A stretch of 64,000 bases of DNA from Echinicola shivajiensis (GCF_018642165.1 NZ_JAHHZM010000004.1:248001-312000); one strand, 5' to 3'. Positions 36,132 to 45,753 are shown, numbered from the stretch's first letter. Notes: generated by a model not told the origin, from the letters alone. Numbers and translations: made by a program.

Positions 36132-37427
36132 ATGAATAACCAAACTAAATCAAGGCTGGTGTCCAAAGAGACATTATTGCCTTTTATTTTACTGACCAGT
36201 CTTTTTCTACTTTGGGGCTTGGCCAATAATATGACAGATACCTTGTTGGCGGCTTTTAAGAAAATCCTCAGCATGACTGATACCCAGACTTCCTGGATTC
36301 AGATGGCCTTTTACGGGGCGTATTTCTGCTTGGCCTTACCTGCAGCTATTTATATAAAAAAATACACCTATAAATCAGGCGTATTATTGGGATTGGGACT
36401 TTTTGCCGTTGGGGGATTATTGTTTTATCCTGCTAGTATTCTGATGTCCTATGGGTTTTTCCTTTTTGCCCTTTATGTGTTGGCTGGTGGACTTTCTATC
36501 TTGGAAACTTCAGCCAACCCTTATATCATGGTAATGGGGCCAGAAGAATCAGCCACTAGAAGGTTGAACTTGGCACAGTCATTTAATCCAGTTGGATCTA
36601 TTATTGGGGTGGTGCTAAGTAAGGTATTTATTCTTTCCCAACTCAATGTGGCTGAAGCAGAGGATAGGGGCAAAATGACTGCAGCAGAGCTTCAACAAGT
36701 TCAGCAGGCCGAACTGGATGCGGTCATGGGAACCTATGTTGGTGTTGCTTTATTCTTGGTTTTGGTGTGGATGCTGATAAAATTCACCAAAATGCCTAAA
36801 GCTTCAGAAGATGTTCAGCATGACTCTCTATCCAATGGCTTTAAGCGTCTTTTTGCCAACAAAAACTATACTTTTGGCGTATTGACCATGTTCTTTTATA
36901 TCGGTGCCCAAATCGGTGTTTGGTCATTTACCATTCGATATATTATGATGGAACTTCAACTGAATGAGAGTGACGCTTCTGATTATTATTTAGCGGGGTT
37001 GGTTCTATTTACTGCCAGTAGATTCTTGTTTACTGCCTTGATGAAGTTTATCCGTCCGAGTATGTTGATAGCCATTTCGGCAGCAATAGCTATTGGGCTG
37101 ACATTTGTGGTGATCTTTGGTGGTGGAATGGTAGGAGCCATCGCATTGGTGGGTATTTCAGGATGTATGTCTTTGATGTTCCCTACCATTTATGGATTGG
37201 CAGCTGAAGGACTTGGAGACGATACCAAACTTGGTGGATCTGGTTTGATCATGGCGATTTTGGGCGGAGCAGTTTTCCCTGTGATTCAAGGTTTTGTTTC
37301 TGATAGCTTTGAGAGCATCCATATTTCATTCTTTGTACCCGCATTCTGCTATCTTTTGGTGGTGGTTTATGGTATTTATCATTATAGACATAAAAAGGAG
37401 ATTCCAGCTATGGCCCAACATGCCTAA
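36132..37427 (+). CDS. L-fucose:H+ symporter-like permease (FucP family, MFS)
   Basis: A 431-residue inner-membrane sugar/proton symporter with about 12 hydrophobic segments. FucP-family marks are FLLWGLANNMTDTLLAAFKK in the first helix region, FYGAYFCLALPAAIYIKKYTYK, and GGLSILETSANPYIMVMGPEE. Near the end come GGSGLIMAILGGAVFPVIQG and VPAFCYLLVVVYG. It starts 36 bp after the aldo/keto reductase gene, consistent with one operon under the LacI regulator. FucP homologues in Bacteroidota carry L-fucose but also other hexoses, so the cargo is not certain. Confidence 0.9.
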   Translation: MNNQTKSRLVSKETLLPFILLTSLFLLWGLANNMTDTLLAAFKKILSMTDTQTSWIQMAFYGAYFCLALPAAIYIKKYTYKSGVLLGLGLFAVGGLLFYPASILMSYGFFLFALYVLAGGLSILETSANPYIMVMGPEESATRRLNLAQSFNPVGSIIGVVLSKVFILSQLNVAEAEDRGKMTAAELQQVQQAELDAVMGTYVGVALFLVLVWMLIKFTKMPKASEDVQHDSLSNGFKRLFANKNYTFGVLTMFFYIGAQIGVWSFTIRYIMMELQLNESDASDYYLAGLVLFTASRFLFTALMKFIRPSMLIAISAAIAIGLTFVVIFGGGMVGAIALVGISGCMSLMFPTIYGLAAEGLGDDTKLGGSGLIMAILGGAVFPVIQGFVSDSFESIHISFFVPAFCYLLVVVYGIYHYRHKKEIPAMAQHA

Positions 37428-37468
37428 TCTGGGTGAATGTTGTTAGATAAGAAAATACTTTAATAATG

Positions 37469-37543
37469 TCACCTTGAGCGGAGTCGAAGGGGGGAGTGGC
37501 CTCGACTCCCTGTCCTCCGGAAGGCGGGCGCTCAGCCTGACAA
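37469..37543. repeat. Intergenic palindromic repeat (TTGAGCGGAGTCGA type)
   Basis: A long imperfect inverted repeat: TGTCACCTTGAGC and GTCGA on the left, TCGAC and GCTCAGCCTGACA on the right, with CCTCCGGAAGG in the middle. It is a well-known type of GC-rich dispersed hairpin in Bacteroidota intergenic regions. It splits the permease gene from the dehydrogenase gene and may weaken read-through. Confidence 0.7.
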
Positions 37544-37646
37544 CAATTTAATTTGGCTAACATAGCAGCATTAAATCTGGATTTTAATTATTGAACTTAG
37601 CTCAGCAGTTCTTTAAGAAAGTGACTGAGAAAAATCGAAGTGGAAA

Positions 37647-38657
37647 ATGAAAATATTGACTTGTAATAAACCAGGTGAATTTGGGTATGGGGAAGCTCAA
37701 GAACCCCAACTTGAACCAGGCAAGGCCATCATCAAGGTCAAGAGGATCGGGATTTGTGGTACCGATTTACATGCTTATGAAGGTACCCAACCCTATTTTA
37801 ATTATCCAAGGGTATTAGGTCATGAGCTTTCCGGTGAATTGGCAGCAGTAGATGGTGCTGAAGGTTTTTCCAAGGGGGATTTGGTGAGTATTATTCCTTA
37901 TTTCAGTTGTGGAGAATGCGTGGCCTGTAAGGCTGGAAAGCCGAATTGCTGCGTAAGCATAAGCGTGTTTGGTGTTCATGAGGATGGGGGAATGAAGGAA
38001 TATATATCAGTACCAAGTTCTTCGCTGATCAAAAAGGAAGGGTTGAGCCTTGAGGAACTGGCCTTAGCAGAACCATTGGCTATTGGTGCTCATGGAGTGA
38101 GAAGGGCAGGAGTTAATCCTGGAGAGTTTGTGATAGTGATGGGGGCAGGCCCTATTGGATTAGGCGTGATGGAGTTTGCAAGAATTGCTGGCGGTAAAGT
38201 TATTGCTATGGATATCAATGAAGATCGATTGGCATTTTGCCGGGAGGTTTTGGGAATTGAATATACGGTGAATGCCAAAGGAGACTATAAAGCCGAAATA
38301 GAAAAAATCACATCGGGTGGATTTGCTGAATCTGTGATTGACGCTACTGGCAGTGCCATGGCCATCCATAATGGCTTTGAGCTGATGGCGCATGGAGGAA
38401 GATATGTGTTAGTAGGATTACAAAAGGGCGAAATAGCTTTTAGCCATCCAGATTTCCATAAGAGAGAGTCTACCTTGATGAGCAGTAGAAATGCTACAAG
38501 GGAAGATTTTGATAATGTGTTAAGTGCGCTTAAGGACAAAAAAGTAAAAGCAGCCTCTTATATAACACATGAGGTTGGTTTTGACCAGGTCAAAAATGAT
38601 TTTTCTTCTTGGCTGGATCCCTCCAATAAAGTGATCAAGGCAATGGTGAATTTATAA
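37647..38657 (+). CDS. Zinc-binding alcohol/polyol dehydrogenase (MDR family)
   Basis: A 336-residue medium-chain dehydrogenase. The catalytic zinc site is in ICGTDLHAYEG (Cys, with His in LGHELSGEL), the structural zinc cysteines are in SCGECVACKAGKPNCC, and the Rossmann loop is VMGAGPIGLGVMEFA. This arrangement is that of sorbitol/threonine/galactitol-type dehydrogenases. In this locus it probably oxidises a sugar acid or alcohol intermediate. It lies 219 bp after the permease gene across a palindromic repeat and ends with its own terminator. Confidence 0.9.
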   Translation: MKILTCNKPGEFGYGEAQEPQLEPGKAIIKVKRIGICGTDLHAYEGTQPYFNYPRVLGHELSGELAAVDGAEGFSKGDLVSIIPYFSCGECVACKAGKPNCCVSISVFGVHEDGGMKEYISVPSSSLIKKEGLSLEELALAEPLAIGAHGVRRAGVNPGEFVIVMGAGPIGLGVMEFARIAGGKVIAMDINEDRLAFCREVLGIEYTVNAKGDYKAEIEKITSGGFAESVIDATGSAMAIHNGFELMAHGGRYVLVGLQKGEIAFSHPDFHKRESTLMSSRNATREDFDNVLSALKDKKVKAASYITHEVGFDQVKNDFSSWLDPSNKVIKAMVNL

Positions 38658-38659
38658 GT

Positions 38660-38688
38660 AAAAGTGGACTTAATAGTCCACTTTTTTG
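38660..38688 (+). terminator. Intrinsic terminator after the zinc dehydrogenase gene
   Basis: AAAGTGGACT / AGTCCACTTT perfect stem with a TAAT loop and T6, 4 bp after the stop codon. Confidence 0.85.
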
Positions 38689-38741
38689 CTTTTGGAGTAT
38701 TTAGATATAGGGTGTTTGACTAAATTGTCATTTTAAGAGCT

Positions 38742-39785
38742 ATGCTGTATATGATAAAACATACAATCGTTTTGGTGCTTTTGGTTTTTCTAGCCCATGG
38801 CACCAGTTTTGGACAGAATGATGTGAAAATAATTAAAGAAGAGTTCATTTATGAGGAGGCCCCTTTTAAAGAGTGCCATGCCTCTACCTTGGTTGAGCTG
38901 AACAGTGGGGATATCATGGCTGCCTGGTTTGGTGGAGAGTTTGAACGCCATCCGAATGTAGCTATTTGGACAGCTAAAAAGTCAGGAGATGTTTGGTCAG
39001 ACCCTATAAAAGTGGCTGATGGATATATTGATGAAAATCTAAGTTATCCGACTTGGAATCCAGTATTATTTAAAATGTCTGATGATAAGTTGGTCCTTTT
39101 CTATAAAGAGGGCCCTTCTCCCCAAGAGTGGTGGGGAATGTTTAAGGTCAGCCATGATGACGGCAATACTTGGTCAGAGGGTGAAAGGTTGCCTGAAGGT
39201 TTTCTGGGACCTATTAAAAATAAGCCAATTACCTTGAGTGATGGGACCATTTTGGCCCCTTCCAGTATGGAGGATGATGAAGGATGGAGGGCACATATAG
39301 AGATTTCCAAGGACCAAGGAAGGACTTGGCAAAAAGTGAATATCGACCATGAGGGGGATTTTGATGTAATCCAACCCAGTATTTTAGAATATGAAGATGG
39401 GAGACTTCAAGTGCTTTGCCGCAGCAAGCAAAATAATGAGATTACTGCTTGGTCCGAAGACAATGGACAAAGTTGGTCTAAGCTGGAGAGAACTGAACTG
39501 CTCAATCCAAACAGCGGCACAGATGCCGTCACATTGGAGAATGGTAAACAGCTTCTTGTTTACAATCCCACTGTGAGAGGAGGAAAATGGTCGGATGGTA
39601 GAAATAAGCTGAACTTAGCTGTTTCTGATGATGGCGTAAACTGGACGGATATTCTGGTTTTGGAAGACGAGGATGCAGGGGAATTCAGCTATCCTGCTAT
39701 TATTCAATCCACGGATGGGCGAATCCATATTTCCTATACCTGGAAGAGAAAAAAGGTTAAATACTTTTGCCTTGAGCTGGATTAA
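38742..39785 (+). CDS. Exported BNR-repeat sialidase-like protein
   Basis: A 347-residue exported protein (signal peptide ending near TSFGQ; either ATG at 38742 or 38751 would serve) of the BNR_2/sialidase superfamily, a six-bladed propeller. Asp-box-like blades are seen as SHDDGNTWSE, SKDQGRTWQK and SEDNGQSWSK. The N-terminal CHASTLVELNSGDIMAAWFGGEFE is characteristic of a widespread branch whose members are labelled sialidases, though most have unproven activity; related propellers act on other glycosides. It follows the sugar-dehydrogenase locus after a terminator, so it may supply that pathway's sugar, but sialic acid genes are absent. Confidence 0.75.
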   Translation: MLYMIKHTIVLVLLVFLAHGTSFGQNDVKIIKEEFIYEEAPFKECHASTLVELNSGDIMAAWFGGEFERHPNVAIWTAKKSGDVWSDPIKVADGYIDENLSYPTWNPVLFKMSDDKLVLFYKEGPSPQEWWGMFKVSHDDGNTWSEGERLPEGFLGPIKNKPITLSDGTILAPSSMEDDEGWRAHIEISKDQGRTWQKVNIDHEGDFDVIQPSILEYEDGRLQVLCRSKQNNEITAWSEDNGQSWSKLERTELLNPNSGTDAVTLENGKQLLVYNPTVRGGKWSDGRNKLNLAVSDDGVNWTDILVLEDEDAGEFSYPAIIQSTDGRIHISYTWKRKKVKYFCLELD

Positions 39786-39798
39786 AGCAGGATCTAAC

Positions 39799-40389
39799 TT
39801 AAGTATAAAGCAATTTAATCACTTCGGAAGTGTTATTACAGCCTGTTTTGGCCAGGATATTATTTCTATGTTTGGCGGCTGTGGTCGGACTAATGAAAAG
39901 CTGCTCGGCGATATCGGCACTTGTTTTGCCTTCTGCAATCAACAGGATAATTTCCCTTTCACGTTGGGTCAACTGCTGAAATACTTCATTTTCCTCAAGG
40001 TTTTTATTGGTGTTGTTAAAGTTGGCAATGGCCAGGTCAATGGCGATCTGCACACTTCTTTCATTGTAGGGTTTGGTCAAAAATGAACTGGGAGAAGTTT
40101 CAATTGCTCTGTTTACAGTGATGGGATCTGAAAAGGCGGAAATATAAATAACAGGCACTTTTTTGTATTTTTGGATGGATTTGACTGTTTCTATGCCATC
40201 CATTGAACCATTGATATTAATATCACAAAGAAGCAGGTCCACCTTGTTTTTTTTGAACAGTTCCAATGCTCGTTCCCCGGAGTTGGCAATACCAGTATTT
40301 TCATAGCCTATATCCTCCAAAAGGTAGGCAAGGTCTTTGGCTATCAATATCTCATCTTCTATGATCAATACTTTTTTTGCGCTGCTCAT
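39799..40389 (-). CDS. LuxR/NarL-type response regulator
   Basis: A 196-residue two-component regulator. The receiver domain (1-120) has the acid pocket IIEDE at the start, phospho-acceptor Asp56 in LLLCDININ, and Lys106 in FLTKPY. The C-terminal LuxR HTH (about 135-195) has LTQREREIILLIAEGKTSAD and FISPTTAAKHRNNILAKTGC. It follows the propeller histidine kinase by 11 bp and must be its partner. It is convergent with the BNR gene. Confidence 0.93.
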   Translation of the reverse strand: MSSAKKVLIIEDEILIAKDLAYLLEDIGYENTGIANSGERALELFKKNKVDLLLCDININGSMDGIETVKSIQKYKKVPVIYISAFSDPITVNRAIETSPSSFLTKPYNERSVQIAIDLAIANFNNTNKNLEENEVFQQLTQREREIILLIAEGKTSADIAEQLFISPTTAAKHRNNILAKTGCNNTSEVIKLLYT

Positions 40390-40400
40390 TACTCCTGTGT

Positions 40401-43400
40401 TTAAAATATAATTGAGATTTTTGTGTTCATTCCTTCTGAAATATCCAGTTTTCCATTTAGCTGTTCCACCAAAGACCTGATCATGCTCAGGCCGAAGGAT
40501 TGTGACTCGAAAATCAAAGATTCAGTTAGTCCCTGTCCATTATCAGAGAATGAAAAATGGATGAGTTCCTTCTTTTTGTTTAGTCTTAAGTCGATGGCAA
40601 TTTTATCTTCTTTTACATGTTTGAATGAGTTGGTGATCAGCTCATTCAGAATAAGCCCCAAAGGAATGGCCTTGTCAAGACCCAATGAAAAGTCATCTGC
40701 CTCGAAATTATATTCCAAAGATTTATAATTGCTTTTAAAGGCGGCTTCTATTTGGTCGAATAAGTCCTTTATATAATTTTTACAATTCACTTTTGAGTCT
40801 ATTTCGGTCACATAGAGTTTTTGGTGCAAAAGTGAAAGGGCTTGCATACGCATACGACCATCTGTAAGTGCTTCTTTGGCATTGAGGTCTTTTACACTTC
40901 TGCTTTGTAGGTTGAGGATACTCGAAACGAGTTGCAAATTGTTCTTTACCCTGTGGTTAAGTTCTCTGAGCAGATTTTCGATCTTTTGGTTTTTTTGCTG
41001 TAAAACGAGATGTTGCGCTTCTATTTTGTCTTTTTGAAATTGTATTTCCGAGGTCCTTTCGGCTACCATGTTTTGAAGTCTTTCCCTCTTATTATTTAGG
41101 CTCATAAACTGATAGAGGACTATGCCCAAAAATGAAAGGGTGAATAGCGTTTTGAACCACCATGTTCGGTGCCATGGAGGGAGGATGGTGACTGCTAGGG
41201 AAGCTCTCTGTGCAGACCACTTACCATCATTATTGCTAGCCATCACTTGAAATGTATAATTTCCGGGAGACAGATTGGTATAAGTGGTGGAACGGTTATT
41301 TGTAATGGGTCTCCAGTCTTTGTCATAGCCCAATAACCGGTACTGAAATTTGTTTTTATGGCCATTGATATGGTTTATGGCTGTAAAGTGAAAGGAAATC
41401 ACTGATTGCTCATGACTGAAGGATACTGATTCAGTCTCCGCAACTGCCTTTTTTAAGATTTTATTGGTATCTCCAGGGGATATGGGACTGTTAAACAGAT
41501 CAATTCCCGTTATTAATACTTTGGGGTTAAGTTTGTTTTCCGGAATTCGTTTGGGATCGAAATATTCAAGTCCAGTGGAGTGGCCAAAGAAAATCTGGCC
41601 TTTGTCATCCTTATAGGCCGAACGAAAGATGAAATAATTATCCATTAAACCATCTTGGCTATTGTAATTTCTGAAATTTTCATTTGGGCTTTTTTTAGAG
41701 ATTCCTTCAGCAGTAGCGATCCAAAGGTTTCCTTCATCGTCCTCAATGGTGGAACTGATAACATTGGAGGGTAAACCGTCCATGGTGTAATAATTGGTAA
41801 ATGTACTGTCCCGGATGTTAAAATTACTAAGTCCAAGTTCAGTACTTATCCATAAGTTGCCCAAATGGTCTTCGGATATATGGTTGATTTTATTATTGCT
41901 CAGACTATTGAAATCTCCCTCTACGTGTTGGAATTTTTTGAATGTTTGGCTTCCCTCATCCAAAAGATTAAGTCCTCCTTGACTTCCGATCCAGATATTA
42001 TGTTTGCTGTCCTCAAATATATAGGAGATAAATTCATCATGCTTACCATTGCTGACCAACTGGTCATTGATGGGGAAGGGATCAGCCTGTTGTGTTTCTT
42101 CATTCCAGATAAATAAGCCTCTTTCCGAATTGCCTATCCATATCCTTTTTTTGCTGTCACATAAGATGGGTAGATTGAATTCTGGTAGAAACTTTTCCTC
42201 TGGCGTCTTATGGGGCAGCGGTTTTAAGGTTTTCGTTTTGTGATTCCATTCATAGATGAAATTGCTCCATGTGCTTATCCAGTAGATGTCATCGGAAACC
42301 CTGGTAATCATGGCCAATCTGTTTACACTGTTGGGATCACCATTTTCAATTTTATATTTTTCAGTATTGCCAGTTTTGAAGTTTTTGACAAAGAGCCCCG
42401 AATAGGTGGTAAAAATGTATTCATCCTTATTATGCTGGATCATACTGGATACCCTGGAGTAATATTTGTCAGAGGCATCTATCACCAGTTTTAAGGAATT
42501 GAATTTGTTATAATGAGGGTGATATTGGAATAGCCCTTCATTATAGACCGCGACCCAAAGGCTTCCATCCCGACCGGGGCTGACTTTATAAATATTATCC
42601 CCTTTAAGTTTGTTTGGTTTGGTCTTGTCTGACCAAATGCGTTGGACATTATCCGTTTTCAGATCCAACATGTTTAGGCCATCGAGTGTACCTACAAATA
42701 ATTTGCTGGGATAATCATGGTGCTTGTTGATAGAGAAGATTACATCATGACTTAGGCTATTGGGATTATTGGATGAATTGTAGTGGGTGATTTTATTACT
42801 TTTTAATTCCAGCTTGTCCAAACCTGCTCCGGTTCCCAGCCAAAGCGTACCTTTAGGATATTCCAAAATATCATAAAGATAGAAATGACTTAAACTGTTA
42901 TCTACATTCTTTCGATGTTCGATGGAGGAAAAACTCTTAGTTTCCAGATCTAGAATATTTAGACCTTTACCCGTTGCAATGAATAGTTTTTTTTGGTCTT
43001 GCGACAATTTGATTTGTCGGACTGTGCTGCTTAATAGGCCATCCTTGGTAGTATATCTAGCAAATTGTCCTGTTTTGATGTCAAGCATGGAAAGTCCATT
43101 GTCAGTGCCTAGCCAAATATTGCCATTTGGATCTTCCGCTATTCCCCTGACCCTGTCATCGCTGATAGAGTAGGGGTCGTTTTCATCAAAGGAAAAATTG
43201 GTGAAATTATCAGTTTGGGGATTATACCTGCTGACACCTCCTCCATAGGTTCCTGCCCAGAGATTATGCTGGCTATCCTCGAAAATTATCCAAACAAAAT
43301 CATAGGCCAAAGAGCTGCTATCTTCTACATCATGCTTGTAGGACTTAAAAGAATTACCATCAAATTTCCAAAGGCCATTTTCACCAGCCACCCAGATATA

Positions 43401-43556
43401 ACCACTTTGGCTATGCAATATATCATAGGGAAAAGGCTGATTGATTCCATCTTCGATTCCGTAGGCCCTGAAGTTCAAGGGAAGCTCCTTGGAATGAACC
43501 GAATTGGAGGTTACTGACAGAATTAAAAAGATACAAAAAGATAAAATTCTAAGCAT
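40401..43556 (-). CDS. Propeller-sensor histidine kinase (HisKA_2 type)
   Basis: A 1051-residue membrane sensor kinase. A signal peptide is followed by a large periplasmic sensor of two seven-bladed propellers (repeats such as GIAEDPNGNIWLGTDNGLSM), then a Y_Y_Y domain (about 690-780: FQYRLLGYDKDWRPITNNRS), one membrane helix (about 797-815), a coiled-coil linker, and a HisKA_2/HATPase kinase with the phospho-acceptor His868 in LNHRVKNNLQLVSSILNLQS and the ATP-lid NGQGL. Unlike classical hybrid two-component systems there is no fused receiver or AraC domain; the response regulator is separate. It is divergent from araD, so arabinose-derived oligosaccharides are a plausible signal. Confidence 0.92.
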   Translation of the reverse strand: MLRILSFCIFLILSVTSNSVHSKELPLNFRAYGIEDGINQPFPYDILHSQSGYIWVAGENGLWKFDGNSFKSYKHDVEDSSSLAYDFVWIIFEDSQHNLWAGTYGGGVSRYNPQTDNFTNFSFDENDPYSISDDRVRGIAEDPNGNIWLGTDNGLSMLDIKTGQFARYTTKDGLLSSTVRQIKLSQDQKKLFIATGKGLNILDLETKSFSSIEHRKNVDNSLSHFYLYDILEYPKGTLWLGTGAGLDKLELKSNKITHYNSSNNPNSLSHDVIFSINKHHDYPSKLFVGTLDGLNMLDLKTDNVQRIWSDKTKPNKLKGDNIYKVSPGRDGSLWVAVYNEGLFQYHPHYNKFNSLKLVIDASDKYYSRVSSMIQHNKDEYIFTTYSGLFVKNFKTGNTEKYKIENGDPNSVNRLAMITRVSDDIYWISTWSNFIYEWNHKTKTLKPLPHKTPEEKFLPEFNLPILCDSKKRIWIGNSERGLFIWNEETQQADPFPINDQLVSNGKHDEFISYIFEDSKHNIWIGSQGGLNLLDEGSQTFKKFQHVEGDFNSLSNNKINHISEDHLGNLWISTELGLSNFNIRDSTFTNYYTMDGLPSNVISSTIEDDEGNLWIATAEGISKKSPNENFRNYNSQDGLMDNYFIFRSAYKDDKGQIFFGHSTGLEYFDPKRIPENKLNPKVLITGIDLFNSPISPGDTNKILKKAVAETESVSFSHEQSVISFHFTAINHINGHKNKFQYRLLGYDKDWRPITNNRSTTYTNLSPGNYTFQVMASNNDGKWSAQRASLAVTILPPWHRTWWFKTLFTLSFLGIVLYQFMSLNNKRERLQNMVAERTSEIQFQKDKIEAQHLVLQQKNQKIENLLRELNHRVKNNLQLVSSILNLQSRSVKDLNAKEALTDGRMRMQALSLLHQKLYVTEIDSKVNCKNYIKDLFDQIEAAFKSNYKSLEYNFEADDFSLGLDKAIPLGLILNELITNSFKHVKEDKIAIDLRLNKKKELIHFSFSDNGQGLTESLIFESQSFGLSMIRSLVEQLNGKLDISEGMNTKISIIF

Positions 43557-43703
43557 GCGTAAAAATTGTCAATGGCCTTGGTTAAAACAATACCTAATTT
43601 AATGTATTTATGTACTAATTGGTAAAAAATGGTAAATTCCATAAGAAGTGCATGATAATCAACACTCATCTCAAATACCAAAAACAGATCTTTGAATTTA
43701 TAA

Positions 43704-43717
43704 GTGTAATAAATACA
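43704..43717. promoter_or_regulatory. Putative arabinose-regulon operator upstream of araD
   Basis: GTGTA-ATAAA-TACA, the same palindrome with 5-bp spacer as upstream of the SusC operon, 77 bp before the araD start codon and within the divergent promoter region shared with the sensor kinase gene. Confidence 0.6.
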
Positions 43718-43793
43718 AATAATATTTTTAAATTGTGCATCGTAAGAATAATTAACTTGGAATAGCGCAATTAAAGATAAAACCAATTGACCA

Positions 43794-44498
43794 ATGAGTA
43801 AATATTTGGAATTAAAAAGAGAGTGTTACGAGGCCAATATGCAATTGCCAAAGTTGGATTTGGTAGTCTATACTTTTGGTAATGTAAGTGCAGTAGATAG
43901 GAGTGAAGGGGTATTTGCCATCAAGCCCAGTGGAGTAGCATATGAGAAGTTGAGGCCAGAGGACATTGTCATTATGGATTTCGATAGCAAAGTAGTAGAG
44001 GGTGAAATGCGGCCTTCTTCAGATACCAAGACCCATGCTTACCTCTATAAGGAATGGAGTGCTATAGGAGGAATAGTCCATACCCATTCATTATATGGTG
44101 TTTCTTGGGCCCAAGCACAAATGGACATTCCTATTTTTGGGACGACACATGCTGATCATCTTACCAAAGATATTCCCTGTGCCCCACCTATGGCTGATGA
44201 GTTGATACAGGGAAATTATGAGCATATGACAGGGAAGCAGATTTTGGATTGTTTTCAGGAGAAAGGACTAGATTATCAGGAAGTTGAGATGGTATTGATA
44301 GGGAGTCATGGTCCCTTTACCTGGGGGAAAAGTGCGGAAAAGGCAGTTTACAATAGCAAAGTTTTGGAGGAAGTTGCAAAAATGGCTTATCTTACGCTCC
44401 AAATTAACCCTAATGCACCTCGCCTAAAGGATGCTTTGATCAAAAAACACTATGATCGTAAGCATGGTAAAGATGCCTACTACGGGCAAGGTTGCTAA
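43794..44498 (+). CDS. araD: L-ribulose-5-phosphate 4-epimerase
   Basis: A 234-residue cytosolic class-II-aldolase-like epimerase that makes D-xylulose 5-phosphate from L-ribulose 5-phosphate, the last step of L-arabinose breakdown. Visible marks: FGNVSAVDRSEGVFAIKPSG, SDTKTHAYLYKEW, GGIVHTHSLYGVSWAQA with the zinc histidines, GTTHADHLTKDIPCA, and IGSHGPFTWGKSAEKAVYNS. Length fits AraD. It is followed 24 bp later by an aldose 1-epimerase, forming an operon that carries a copy of the arabinose operator. Confidence 0.95.
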   Translation: MSKYLELKRECYEANMQLPKLDLVVYTFGNVSAVDRSEGVFAIKPSGVAYEKLRPEDIVIMDFDSKVVEGEMRPSSDTKTHAYLYKEWSAIGGIVHTHSLYGVSWAQAQMDIPIFGTTHADHLTKDIPCAPPMADELIQGNYEHMTGKQILDCFQEKGLDYQEVEMVLIGSHGPFTWGKSAEKAVYNSKVLEEVAKMAYLTLQINPNAPRLKDALIKKHYDRKHGKDAYYGQGC

Positions 44499-44522
44499 AA
44501 TTTATAACCAAAAATAAACTTT

Positions 44523-45683
44523 ATGAACCTATTGAAATCTAATCTTTTGGGGCTGTCAGTTATGGCTTTAGCCTTATCTTTTTATGCTTGTTCTCCTAAA
44601 TCATCTGAAAAATCTGAAGCTACTGAAGAGGTCCAGGAACAGGATAATGGTTTGGATGTAACCGTAGCCAATGCTACAGTGGAAGGCAAGGAAGCCCAAA
44701 TCTATACCCTTAAAAATGCCAATGGAATTGAGGTGGATATTTCCAATTATGGTGGGGTAATCCCAAGAATGGTTGTTCCTGACAGGGATGGAAATTTGGA
44801 GAATATCGTTTTACATTATAAAGATCTGGAAGGATACAGTACGAGCACGAACTATTTTGGTTCAACAGTAGGCCGTTATGCCAACAGGATTGCTAAAGGT
44901 AAATTTTCTTTGGATGGAGAGGAATATACATTAGCTACCAATGATGATACAAATCACCTACACGGAGGTGACAAAGGATTCAATAAAGTCTTCTGGAAAG
45001 CTAAAATTGAAGATAAAGATGATGTTGCTGGAATTACTTTGACTTATGTAAGTCCTGATGGTGAAGAAGGTTATCCAGGGGAATTGACCACCAATGTGAC
45101 CTTTGAGCTGAACAATGACAATGAATTTTTGATTTCATTTGAAGCGGCTACGAATAAGGCAACAGTGGTGAACCTTACCCACCACGGATATTTTAATCTT
45201 AGCGGATTGAAGGAAACCATCTTGGGCCATGAATTGACCATTTTGGCAGACCACTACACTCCAGTAGATAATACTTTGATTCCAACAGGAGAAGTATTGC
45301 CTGTGGAGGGAACACCTTTTGATTTTACCAGCCCACATAAAATTGGAGAAAGAATAGCCCAAGTGGAAGGAGGGTATGATCATAATTATGTGGTAAAAAC
45401 TGAGCATGATGGTAAAATGGCCAAAATGGTGGAATTATATCATGAAGGTACCGGTCGCGTACTTGAAGTTTATGCGGACTCACCTGCAGTACAGTTTTAT
45501 AGCGGTAATTTCCTAGATGGATCTATCACCGTTGATGGCGTTACCTATGAGCAATATTATGGTTTATGTCTTGAGCCACAAACTTTCCCAAATTCGCCAA
45601 ATGAGGAAAGTTTTCCTTCAGCTAGATTGAATCCAGGAGAGACTTATAAACACAATATCAAGTATCATTTTGGAGTGAAGTAA
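44523..45683 (+). CDS. galM: Aldose 1-epimerase (mutarotase), lipoprotein
   Basis: A 386-residue enzyme that interconverts alpha and beta anomers of aldoses such as L-arabinose or galactose. An N-terminal lipobox (LSFYACSPK, Cys at about 23) indicates a periplasmic lipoprotein. GalM motifs are GSTVGRYANRIAKGKFSLDG, NHLHGGDKGFNKVFW, VVNLTHHGYFNLSG with the catalytic His pair, GYDHNYVV, and the late NEESFPSARLNPGETY. It probably speeds anomer conversion of L-arabinose released by the periplasmic arabinofuranosidases, in keeping with its position after araD. Export of the enzyme is common in Bacteroidota. Confidence 0.93.
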   Translation: MNLLKSNLLGLSVMALALSFYACSPKSSEKSEATEEVQEQDNGLDVTVANATVEGKEAQIYTLKNANGIEVDISNYGGVIPRMVVPDRDGNLENIVLHYKDLEGYSTSTNYFGSTVGRYANRIAKGKFSLDGEEYTLATNDDTNHLHGGDKGFNKVFWKAKIEDKDDVAGITLTYVSPDGEEGYPGELTTNVTFELNNDNEFLISFEAATNKATVVNLTHHGYFNLSGLKETILGHELTILADHYTPVDNTLIPTGEVLPVEGTPFDFTSPHKIGERIAQVEGGYDHNYVVKTEHDGKMAKMVELYHEGTGRVLEVYADSPAVQFYSGNFLDGSITVDGVTYEQYYGLCLEPQTFPNSPNEESFPSARLNPGETYKHNIKYHFGVK

Positions 45684-45710
45684 ACTACTGAAAACCAACT
45701 TGATTATTGG

Positions 45711-45753
45711 ACCACAATGGGGCTTATATTTGTCCTGTTGTGGTTTTCTTTTT
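45711..45753 (+). terminator. Intrinsic terminator after araD-galM
   Basis: ACCACAA / TTGTGGT stem with a 20-nt loop, then TTTCTTTTTT, 28 bp past the stop codon. Confidence 0.75.
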
